64,000 bases of DNA, from the NCBI GenBank assembly GCA_024305405.1, contig JAKNDB010000107.1, positions 4,944,501 to 5,008,500 on the forward strand, read 5' to 3'. The stretch is from Dirofilaria immitis (lineage: Eukaryota > Nematoda > Chromadorea > Rhabditida > Onchocercidae). A program made the translations under genes and the position numbers. Below, piece after piece: positions 38,501 through 49,852 of the stretch (position 1 is its first letter; every line of letters starts with the position of its first letter). Below the pieces are notes generated by a model. It ran no database searches. It saw only the letters and a program-made list of their open reading frames with translations, and was not told where the DNA came from.

Positions 38501-40088
38501 GAACAGTAACCATTCTGATTTTAATAGATGGTACATTATCTTGCATAAAGTCATTCTCAATTCTCAAACAGTTTCATAAATGATTAAAATCGTATGGTAT
38601 ACCTATACACTCACTGTCAACATCTTCGTCAGTAGAAAAAGTTCCCTGATCCGAACTGTTGACAATACTATCATTTTCATCGCTATCTGCCTTGTTCTCT
38701 ACAGCTTCTGTACGAAAATTATTCATAAAATACAAACATTTCATGATGAAATATTAAGTTAATAATATTGCGATTTATATTATATAAATTTTTTCGCCTA
38801 ATCAAAAATCTATTTAAATGATGGGCAATTGCTTACCTTCACTAAGAAAGCAATGATTTGATGATAATTTAAGCGATGGAAGAAGCAAAGGACTAATTAC
38901 TTATAAAACATAAAAACATTTATTTTTATTATAAAGTCTGGCACAAATATCCAACTCTAAGTGAGTGTAATAAACGATTTATAAAGATCAAACTGAAAAA
39001 AGTGTTTCTTATTAATCGAAAAAGATGACAGAACAGAAGAAATAACTAACCAGAATTTTCATCAATTTCAGTATTTGTATTAAATTTTATATGTGCTAGA
39101 TCGGATATATCATCACCAGTAAAAATGTTTTTGATGATACTTTCCGACCCTTGTAACGTTCATCTCCTAATTCTTGAACTACAGTTATTCGTCGCTTCAA
39201 AAATTCGATCTAAAGACCAACTGTCAATTAACCACTACGTGCATAAAAATTTCGAAATAATGCTATATCTTTTTATATGCTAAAATTCGCCAAATAATCG
39301 AATAAACTTGTTTAATTTTGAATTATTCTCATGAATACAATTCCCCAAAAAGTCATACAACTTAGACCTTATTGAATATTATCGATGACAACTATGTCTT
39401 GATTAAACAACGATATTGATAATAATTTATCATTTTTCCAATCATTAATGGCATTAATGAAAGCGTCAAAATTGATGCATTAGATTTTAACCTGATACAT
39501 CATTTTCAATAAAAATCTTGGCATATTATTCTCAGTAAAAACATTTTCTCTACATTAACAAATAAACTAAACAATGTTTAGCAGGCAAATAAATTGGTGG
39601 AAAACTTCACATTTCCGTATGTATAGCATATATTTTTCGTGTACGGTATAAACAAAACGGACCACTTAGTAGAGAAAGGATTATTAATAAAATAGAACTC
39701 TGTAGAATCAGTCAAAAGATTATTCAATTAACAAAATAAACTTTATAAACTTCGTTTTTTTTTCGGCAAATAAAGAGGAAAATTTTTTTTGGAATTAAGC
39801 AATCGAAAATTACTTGCTCCACTTCTTCATCTTCTATTGTTTTTTCTGTGTCCAAATAGCTTTTGAATCTGAAAAATAAAACGAAGACAAAAACAATTAA
39901 GAATATTATTCTTAGCATAAAATTTAAAGCTATTGATATATTGGAACTTCTAGAACATTCAAACCATAAGTCTTATTCATTGTACAGAAAAATTAAATAC
40001 CATCAGCTAAATCAGCTAATTCAATGTCGGGAAGTTCGGCTACTTGTCCTTCTAGCGAGTCAATAAACTGCTTCAATGATGATGACAT
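35569..40088 (-). CDS. AATF: AATF/Che-1/Bfr2 ribosome-biogenesis and transcription factor, 13 exons
   Basis: Nucleolar protein of small-subunit processing, also an anti-apoptotic transcription cofactor in mammals. Exons in coding order: 40088-40001, 39868-39814, 39209-39051, 38707-38603, 38376-38285, 37891-37730, 37552-37442, 37362-37236, 37095-36976, 36892-36775, 36578-36498, 36380-36272, 35919-35569. The N-terminal half is acidic. The AATF core shows AESVRKQLMMWDRLMQLHI; later come ERTTLINIGIVKNKKKDFSA, HRLLRRTQMKR, IFDDDDFYQQLLKELIEKK, MSRQWLEIEKLR and VDTKASKGRKIRY (TRAUB domain). Five single-base losses occur at homopolymers (T runs at 39861, 39128, 38343, 36307 and 35869). With each restored, all phases close and the length is 560 aa, the length of human AATF. 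The donor after exon 8 is GC (gcaagt). The C-terminal tail beyond YLSLCFP is not family-like, so the true end may be earlier. Confidence 0.88.
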
Positions 40089-40959
40089 AATTATCTGAGC
40101 ATAACGCATTATAATATACCACAAATCTTTATGAATATTACAATTATATCAAAAAAATTCGAAAACGATATTTTTATATATCGTCGTTTTTTCAAACTTT
40201 CAAATAATAAAAAATAAATACTTAGGATCTCTATAAACCTAATAGATCTTAAAATGAGAGAGCTTATAAATCTTATTTTGCCGTAAATTTTACTGTAAAA
40301 AGCAAGATAATTTCATTAAAATGACAATAATTATCTTATTGAAGAACGAAAAAATAGTAAATCATATGTTTTAATCATAACAACAAATAAGTATCCGTAG
40401 AATATCATAAATTAGAACTAAAAATGATGATAAAGCATCAACTAAAGATTTTGCAAACTTTTATTCCTCATTATCTTTAAAAATTGACGATTCAAATCAA
40501 ATCGGCATACGGGCTCTTTTCTGATTTCTCTATCATTTAATATTTTTCATTAAAGTTTTATGATAAAAACATATACAATATAAGAATTTTAATTAAAAAG
40601 AAAAGAAAAGAATGACGAAAAGACCAGAAAATCATAAATCAGCGCCACCAGATAACAGAATAGGTGCATTGAATTGTTATGAAAATCATTAGTGGTACGA
40701 GCGTGAACAGGTGGGTAGTAATTCTTTATTATGCGTAAAAGGGATGCTGCGTTTGAATACTGAGCAGCGACGCTTGATTATGGGAAGTTATATTTAAATG
40801 CTTGACACGTATACTACGTTTTAATATAAGTACGACATTTCATCACGTATATTATATTTAATCATTTAAACATGACTCTTCTACTTCCAAATGTAAACAA
40901 AAAAATATGAATTGAACTAAAATTTGAAGTTTTTGTTGAATTATTGCTAAAAATTTCAG
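40089..40959. promoter_or_regulatory. Divergent promoter region of AATF (-) and the Rubicon-like gene (+)
   Basis: The two genes are transcribed away from each other, so both promoters should lie here. An ATG-initiated frame at 40612-40710 ends at a gtgggt donor but contains an in-frame TAG, so it is not accepted as the first exon. I see no defined promoter motif. Confidence 0.4.
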
Positions 40960-43900
40960 AGTCAAGAATGGGTATACTCGAGCGGCATAATACGATGGAT
41001 ATGACTTATCGTAAATGTTCTGAATGTATGGCATCGGGTATGGTTGCTAAAGGAATCTCAAACTTGAAAATGAAAGGCAATAGTACTACCAGCCATCAGC
41101 GACACCATTCCGAACCCATTTATTGCTCTGGCATTCTTTCACAACTTTTCCCGGTTTATCTGTTTTCTTATTAATTTCTATTTGTTTCCTAATTTTATCA
41201 TTTTTGAGCATTAATTATTTTCTATTAAAAATTAGTATTTTTGATATCATTGAACTAATTATATCCTTATATTATAAAATTTGTTAAAGTATTTCAGCTA
41301 AATTGTATTTTTTAATGAATCATATTTTAATTGGTTTTTTCTAGCATTTGAATGATTGCGTCTTGGAATGATTTATATATCCTCAGATTTCAGTGTTGTT
41401 ATAGATTTTTATAGCTATATTGGTGAAGCAAGAAAATTTTTGATACCTTTATTAATGATGCAGGATTCAGAAGAAGCACTGGAATTGCATCCGCATAACA
41501 ATCTAGTAGATGATGATCGAATCGGTGGAAGTTGGGATGATGCAAAGCGTTTCCTCATTGAATCGCGAAAACAAGACTTAGAAATTTCGAGGGATGTGGA
41601 ACGCGTGAATTTTTATATATTATCGTACCGTTTCATATATAGCCTTTGCTGTGCTATGGCATCTTTTAAAATAAAAGATGAAAATACTCAGTTATCTAAT
41701 GTATTGAAATGAAAGGGTTTTCCAAACATTAGGATATTTCTGTTCCATATTTATGATTGGAATTTTTATGCACGAAGACTTGTGTTGAATTCTTTTTAAT
41801 AATTTTTTCTTACTTATCGTAAGCTACATATAAATAAAGGATGTCTTTATAAGGAATAATTGTATAATTGATTTCTAGAAAGAAAAGTTTTGGAGGTTTT
41901 TCGCCTTGCAATTCTTCTGTAAATTTTCATAAATGAATAGTTAGAGTAGATGAATTCTTCTTCAGGAAAATATGCACTTATATCTAAGTGAAATGCTTAT
42001 TGCTGCGATGGAACAAATGCAGTGGCGAGCAATGACTGGAACTCAGGAAGATTCCATTGCACAGGCAAGTATTTGAGGATAGTAGATGAAGCAGATCTTC
42101 CGTTATTCACATCTAAAACGTTTTATATCAAGTTAACAGTACATTACTTGTTTTATATACTGCAGTCGGGAACATATTATCAAATTGACGGTATGTTGCT
42201 TGTTTTATATAATGAAGTTGGATGCATATTTTTGAGAAGTATAATTTGATAAGACTGAGAATTGTTTGATGATAGCCTCGTTGACTGTGGGAATGTTTAT
42301 AAAGTGATTTATCAATTTATTTGAGTGTCAGTAAACCTTGAAAATAAAGATCGAATCAGATAAGAAAATATGATTTTCAGACAGGTTCCTGTCCAACATT
42401 GGCAGTATCTTCAGAATGTGATGATTCTTCTGAACAAACCGCAGAAAAGTATAATGTTGGTTCATCTGTGTTCTGTGCTTCTGCTGAAGATTTGCAGTTT
42501 GGTGAGGATAAGAAAATGTAAGTGAAAAGCATAGCAATACTCATTCCGTAAATTTCTTTTATTAAAATGCAATTAAATGTTTTTCAAGCTATTTCATGTC
42601 TTGATGGAAATCTGTTAACTTTTCAATAAAAAATTGAATTTCGCTCTTGTGAATTGAATGATTATTTCATGGAATATTATCTAATAAATCCAGTAGTAGT
42701 GAAGCTGATGATGACAGTATTTGTGAAAATTCGGCTGAAGCAATTGCATCTTCCCTGTTTAAACAATTTTCGACGGCTTATAAACCACGTTCAGCTGCAG
42801 ATATACAATGGCTTGTTTCTTATACACAAGCACCTCAAAGAGTACTTTTTCTCTTTCTTTTTTTCTATATTGTTTTGCATGTATGTATCTCATAATTGCA
42901 AGATAGTTTAACTCTTTTGCAGCTTCTTCCAATGCCAAATGATATTGCAATATTTTTCGATGAAATAGGTAACGATGGTCGACCGATTTTTTTCGAGGTT
43001 CGGAGAATTGGGCGCCTCCAAGAAAACAGTGGATTTTTCGGCTTCATCCAGAACTGCAAAGGTTTTATACTAACAACTAACTGGCTATAATTTTTTTATT
43101 GATAGTCGCATCAGATAATATATTCGTTCTTGCAGTTTAAATGTTTTAATAGATTTGGAAGTCATTTCTATAAAATTTCTTGCCGTTTAGTTTCTTTCTT
43201 AATAAGTTTTTTGGAGAAATTTAGTGTGAATGATTACTTGTTTAACAATAAATACTTTTAAATTCTTTTTGATTCGAAAGGAATATTCACTTTTTCAAAT
43301 TTCGATTGAAATTTTTATTCATTATTATGATTTGTATGTTTCGTTGTCAGCAACTTTCAGTGTGCGAAGGCTTTTTGAACAGCAACAATATCGCTGTGGT
43401 GGATGTGGTATTAAAGTTGCTAGAGCGTACTGTCGTCGAATGCGTTATTGCGATTATTATGGCAAAGTGTTTTGTCAGCGATGCCATCAAGGTGCTAGAA
43501 GTCGTATCCCAGCACGCATTATATATCAGTGGAATTTTAAGTATATTTATTTGTTATTTGAGAATCATCAGAAAAACTAATAGACTTGTATGTTTAATAT
43601 AGGCCAACATTTGAATGATTCATAGCCTAAAAATATCTTTCCTTATGAATAGTATTTTGATAATATATTTTTATTAATAGTAGACATATTTTTCAGAGAA
43701 TATCCTGTCTCCGATATTGCATATCGTTTCTTATTAGATAATCATCAGCAACCAGTGATCAACGCATCAGCGATTGATTCTCGTTTTTACAATAGAATTC
43801 GACGGCTGAAAAAAATTAAGGAAGTTCGAATAAAACTTGTGCATATTTGGTCGTATATACGGCTTTGTAAAATTGCTAAAGAAACAATTACAAAATATGG

Positions 43901-44676
43901 GAAGTAAGTATTAATATTTTTTGCTTTTTCAATGCTTTAAATATTCAAGGTTGTTTGCGAAATATTCGATACTTCTCTCAGTAAAGCAGTTTATAAATCA
44001 ATTTTAATACTGGATATGTCAGTTTCTGAACTATTTTAGAGTAGCAATGATTTATTTTCTTATTACCGCAACTTTTGGATGAAACTGTATTTGCATAACT
44101 CAAACTGAAGCTATATCTGCAAAACTTGAACTTGTAAAGTTATCCTAACATATCAGTCAAATGATATTCATTGAAAATCTGAGGAACATATTTTAGATAG
44201 AAAATTGTTGTTGCAGTTGCCAAAAATGACAAATCTAGATTTATCTATTTTAGTTTATATGCCATATTTTCGACAGTACCAAATTATATGTTGTCAGATG
44301 CAGATGTCTACTCGATGGAAGATTTAGAAAACGTACGAAAAGGAGAACTTTTTCGAATTATCGCCCCTCTCATAAAATATGGGCAATGTCACGTTGAAGG
44401 ATGCGAGGTTAACCTCACTTTCTGTATATAACTGTTGTTCTTTTGATATCATTTGATTTATACTGAAACATTGTCCAATAATTTTAGCATTGTCGTGCTC
44501 AGGCATTCGTTTGTGAACTTTGTGATCAAAAAGATGATTTGCTCTTTCCATTTCAAGTCGAATATATTGATCGATGCGAAGAATGCGGTTCATTAAGTCA
44601 TCAGAAATGTGCCACTAAACGATGGAAAGATGGAAAACCTTGTCCTAAATGTTTACGAATTCAGCAAAATCTGTAA
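40960..44676 (+). CDS. Rubicon-homology (RH domain) protein, autophagy/endosome regulator; N terminus uncertain
   Basis: Rubicon binds the UVRAG/Beclin-1/PI3-kinase complex and Rab7 and restrains autophagosome maturation. Supported exons: 40960-41153 (ATG at 40968), 41464-41604, 41966-42064, 42381-42517, 42694-42841, 42923-43061, 43361-43540, 43697-43903, 44254-44407, 44488-44676. The C-terminal RH domain is clear. It begins WAPPRKQWIFRLHPE, then YRCGGCGIKV, MRYCDYYGKVFCQRCH, IPARIIYQWNF, VPNYMLSDADVYSMEDL and GQCHVEGCEHCRAQAFVCE, and ends in a Cys-rich zinc cluster (CEECGSLSHQKC, CPKCLR). The middle is Ser/acidic-rich. One base is missing in the T7 at 42987-42993. The donor at 42065 is GC (cag|gcaagt). 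The stop TAA follows IQQNL but overlaps a gtaagt. The N-terminal RUN domain of vertebrate Rubicon was not found, and the piece between 41154 and 41463 is unresolved. Confidence 0.8.
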
Positions 44677-47600
44677 GTTTGTTTTCCTAATGCAGTCAAG
44701 ATATTAGCAAATGTGACAACTAGTTGAACTGTTTTTTTTGATTGCATAAATTATCGCAAACAGCAAAATTCGGATGACATTTTGAAAAGTTCACTTGGAA
44801 TTTACATTGCAATTATTTTTTTAATTTTTGCAAGTTATTGTCGCGATAAGTATAGTACCTAAAAGTTTTATCCTAAAAATTTCTTCGGGTCATTGCGAAT
44901 TTTTTTCTTCGCAAGACATAATATTTTGCACGCAGTGGCGTTTTTGCGCTAAAATTTAAGTGAAAGGCATCGGTGTTATTCGGATTGGTCTTTGGCAGCA
45001 ACTGAACAGCAAAGTTCAACCTTGGATGATTAGTGAATGTGATTTAATGAAAGTTGCTCGTACAAATTTGCTTCCGATTTTTACTCACTCTTTCTAATTT
45101 GTATTTAAATGTTTTGCAAGCAAGAAATAAATATACAATATGCAATAAATAACTGTGATAAAATTGCGGGTTGCGTTCTTGATTCAAAGAGAATTTCTGT
45201 GCAGAAAAAAGGATAGTTCTCCCATTTTGTCATTCGCTTTCGCTTCAATATTTAGTAATAATGTTTTGTTTTGATACTAAGAACGCAACTGTTATATGTG
45301 AGAGTTTATCCTTATTTTATTATGCTGTGATATATTTCAAGTTCTTGTTGCATCAAAAGACATATATCAACCATAGTTGCTTTAAATAGCAGATTTTTTC
45401 TGTCTGGTCAATCTTATACCCGGCTAGTATTGTTAAGTACTTTTTTTTCATGGTTAACAGTACTGTTGAATATATATTATTTGATTTGTGATTTCTCACT
45501 TTTTATATGACTTTTTTGCGCTTCTTTGAATGTGTAGATTTTGCTAGTATGTAAGCAATTTAATTTTATAAGACAGTTCCATTACGAACTGTTTTGTAAA
45601 ATTTTCAATTTACCGATGAAGTTTTGTTCATCGTCAGAAATTTTGATCTATTTTCTTATGTTCGCTACTTTTCATGTCATATAATTTCCGTGATTTTCAT
45701 TCCAGACTTCTGCAATAAGTGAAAGAGATGTTGGTGATTACTGTAGATCTTTTTATGTTTATACATTGTTCGCAAATGATTGTTAATTCTGCCAGCCAGA
45801 AAATTGTAATTAAACAAATCGTTTTTTCTTGCTTGAAGAACGAATGTGCAGCGAAGGAAACTAAAGACGAAACAGAAGAGAAGTAGGAATTTGTAATTTT
45901 TGTGTTACATAGTTTCATGTTCTTGAATTTTATTAATTTTCTCGATATGGTTATTGTTAATCGAATTTAATACATTTATTGTCTTAAAGTTAAGATTTTA
46001 AATCTAAATGAATTTACTGACAAAAATTTCAATTTTCAAATATTTTTACCAGTATTTATTGCAATGTTAGAAATTACTTATCCATTAAACGAAATTCCTT
46101 TCATCCTTTATTTTGGCTTAAGAAAATTGAAAAATATTTCTCTGTGGAGATTAAGAATAGGGAGAGAATAAATTTTTATCTTTACTGTTAAGATGTATTT
46201 TTCACATATCTGAACATTTGCCATTATTTTTCCTAGTCTAACCAAAATCCCTATTTTTGTTCGGGAATTTTTATCAATGATCTGAATATATTTTTAAACC
46301 ATCGGAATTATTCTCACTAGTAACCGGATCTAAGCTTATACCAATTTTGAGAATGATAATGTTGAACTGTTATTCTTCATATATTTATATCACAAGTCGT
46401 TATTCTGATGCTTACATCATTATATACTTCTAAATAATTTTTGTTAACAGTAATCTCATTAAAGTTAGATTTTAAGAAATACAAAATGATATGAATGTTA
46501 GCTGAAGGTTTCTTCATGGAATCATTATGTAAAGGAGTGGCAGAAGTTGTTGACACATTACGAGTTTATAAGTTCTCATAAAAAATGTATAATATAACTA
46601 AGATAAAATAAATTACAGCCAATAACGTACCAACAGTTATCATTTCGTCATTTTATGAGAATGGAATAATTTCCAAGTCATGGTAGGAAAAAATAGTTAT
46701 GCATTTATTTCTAAAATTGTTTCGTTTCATTACTAATTCCCTTAAAAAATCTCACAGTTTATTACTAATGGTATTAACGGTATTGCAAAATATCACATTA
46801 TTGAAGAATACGGCACTGTATTAGTGGTAATCAAGTAATATGAGTCAAGAATGGTGTGAAATATTGATTTGTTTTCAGATTTTTTTAAATCAAGCTTGTA
46901 ATGCTGTTTAAAGTGGTAGTACTGTAATTTTATACTCTAGTGAGTTTTTTACTTATCGATATCATGTTAAAAATGAGACCTTTATAATTAAATTGTGATA
47001 AAGTTTGTTATAATAAGTTTTTCTGACAAATATTTTATTTACTTACTAATGGACGAAATTAGTTTTTTAAATATTGCTATATTAATATATTTACCTAAAT
47101 GAGATATATTGTATTGTAATCAAAAATTTGATTAAGAATGGATGTCGAAAATATGGCGATTATAGGATATGCGTTCTCGTTGGACTTTTAATTGAGATTA
47201 ATTCATTTTTCTGTTTCCATTTTTACCATTTCAATTATCCATGCAATGAATAAATTTGATGAATATGCAAATTCATATAGATTTTTTATTACATAAATTT
47301 TATCTTATAATTACTAGTGGATATTAATTATATGATTAAGTTCCTATAAATTTCCTCAGATTGTTAATATATAAATAATTTGTTTCATATAATTAAAATA
47401 TATTGTAAAATGTGAAAATAATACAACCAGCCAAGCGATATGGCATTACTTGGGACTTTTTTATTTTTCATTTATACCTTAAGTTATTTTTCATTTTCAT
47501 TTCTAGCCATTCTCGTAATTTTACTTTCAATTGTGTGTTTGAATTGTTTTTATTTATCATTGTATTTATCTGTGAAAAAATAAATAATGCCTAATGTTTT

Positions 47601-49852
47601 GTAAATTGTATTATATATAAAAATGAGTTTTCGCTGTTTTTGATGCTTAAATAATTATTATTCCTCGTCAGACCACGTATATGGATAACAATTTGCCATT
47701 GTCGCTGATAATAATATCAAATCGATAATTTGAAGATTTAAACTGATAAAAGTAAAATTAAATCGATAATACATGTATTCTCATCTTTTGAATATTGTCC
47801 ATTGAAATTCATTGAAAATAATCATAAATGCAGATATCTCACTATTATTTTTTTATTTTCTTATCTTCTTTGCTACTTATTTAATTCTATTTTTAGTGAT
47901 AAAATTATATCATTATCACTTTGCAATTATTTTATCTTATTGGGGTGTGTGATTTTATGATAATTATAGCGAAATCTAATCTTTTAAACATTTTTTATGA
48001 TAAATTTGCCGATAAAACCGGATAAATTTTCTTATCGTTATTTTCAAAAAGAAGAATGAATTCTTTTTTTTAGTATTATGCATGTTTCTCGTAGTTGATT
48101 AATTCTTTAGAGAATGTTAATGATCAAAGTTCTGAATAAAGAAAAAAGAAACGATGCGTTGAAATAATATTAGCAATTACAGCTATTTACAACAAAAAGT
48201 AGCAAAACGATGTAACGATCTGTAGAAAACTGAAACAATTTCGATAAAAACACTTCTTTTTAGTTAAAAATTCTCTTTCTTCTTTTCCTTCTTTCTTTTC
48301 CCTTTTTTAATATTAGATGAAAGTTAATAACAAGTACTAATTTGTTTTTATTTTACTTGTTTGTGCCAATAGAGAGGAAAGAAAAAACAAAACCGAGAAG
48401 TATATGACTCAAGAGATAAATTTTATTTTAAATAATTTATGCAATTATTTTATCTTATTGAAGGTGTATGATATTAATAAAATGATTATATGTGTAATAC
48501 TGATATGTAGAAACATTTGTACCAATGTGGATTTTTAATATTTTTAGAAAACAATTGAATGAATCACGCACAGGTAAGAAATGTCAGGAAATCTGAAATA
48601 TGATATCTGATTTGGAATTAGTCAAATTTTCCATTACTTTATGGGAACCAAGCTGATTTAAATTCAATGGGGTAATTATCCATTTTATTTAAAATTCCAA
48701 TGAAAGGATTGATTTATCTTTTTAAACTTTTATATGTAAATTATTGTCCTCATGATCAGTTGATATCCGTTGATGCTTCGTCCCATTCCTATTCAATTGT
48801 TCATATGTATCCGATCAAAATTATTTTCATATTGAAATATTCCAATTTGTTTGATACTTCAAAATAGTAATTTAAGTGACTGACTTATAAATAAATCATA
48901 ATTGATCCATAGTTAATATTATAAATAAAATATTTTAAAAACATTCATCATTATAAATCATTTTGTAATTATGCCAAGATTATGCACTATATGCATAATT
49001 TAGAATGATAAATTTTTTGATTTATTTTAAGCAAATGATTATTATTTTGTAATCAAATTGAAAATTTTGTTTTATGCCAATTTTTTTGCTAGTAATTGAT
49101 TCGATCTGTTTCATTTCTTGTATGTAAATTATCGTGCTTATTCACTAAATATGTTAAATTCAATATGAATAATGACGAATCAATATGAAAAATGAATCTT
49201 ATGTCTGTAAATGTAATCAATGTTCCATCAACAATTTCATGCTAAGCAATAAATTAATTAATTTTAAACAAAAATCTGTTGGATTTTAAATTTTACAAAA
49301 TAATGCATGTATGTGATATATATATAACAATGATATGGTAATAATCGTAATGATAATAACGGGGATATAATGATGATAATAATAATGATAGCTGCTACCT
49401 ACCTTTTGATTAAAATTCTATTGTGATTGTATATTACAGGAATGATGCAATCAGTCATCCATTAACCTTCATATATCATATATATCACATCTTCAGAAAA
49501 AATTGCTATCTTATTTCCTCGGGAATCATCATTTTCCTTTTCTTCCTCTTGTTACTGATCTTCTCCTTCATCTCTGTAATGTTATTTCAACATTGTTGTT
49601 CATTTTATGCACACCTCATCGTTTTCATCTTTTTGCTTTGTCTAAAGGTTCATCGTCATCAGTATCATCATCATTCTTCATTATCATTGTCATCATTATC
49701 ATCATCATCATCATCATTACCATTACAATCATCGTTATCGCTCATCATTATCAATCATGTTCTTCATTCTACTTACTGCAACATGATTCATTAATTGCTC
49801 CACCATCATTCAACTTCGTACTTTTGGCAACAATATTCATTTTAGGATAATT
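44677..49852. other. Intergenic between the Rubicon-like gene and the nuclear receptor
   Basis: About 5.2 kb of AT-rich DNA without a supported gene. Short open frames are scattered on both strands with no recognisable family. An ATC/TCA-rich microsatellite at about 49640-49760 produces low-complexity Ser/His/Ile frames. The receptor promoter should be near the right end. Confidence 0.45.
49640..49760. repeat. Degenerate (ATC)n microsatellite
   Basis: Repeated atc/atcatt triplets (for example atcatcatcatcatcatt) just upstream of the nuclear-receptor start. Frames through it read as Ser/His/Ile runs and are not genes. Confidence 0.85.

Noticed and set aside
40612..40710. Possible first exon of the Rubicon-like gene (MTKRPENHKSAPPDNRIGAL, then WYEREQ)
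   Set aside because: It contains an in-frame TAG, and the phase to the next exon does not fit with any single-base correction I tried.
41356..41463. Open frame continuous with the DSEEALELH exon (IDFYSYIGEARKFLIPLLMM)
   Set aside because: It has no ATG of its own, and the exon after the atgatgcag acceptor fits better; the upstream part reads like intron, though a missed exon cannot be excluded.
42166..42190. 25-base micro-exon in the Rubicon-like gene
   Set aside because: It has acceptor and donor but ends in a phase that breaks the following exon, which already joins the preceding one in phase 0.
42759..43059. Minus-strand frames opposite the Rubicon-like exons
   Set aside because: They are antisense shadows of the coding exons 42694-42841 and 42923-43061.
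49423..49850. Two overlapping plus-strand frames of about 120 codons rich in Ser, His and Ile
   Set aside because: They run through the (ATC)n low-complexity stretch and lie just before the real nuclear-receptor start; no family features.
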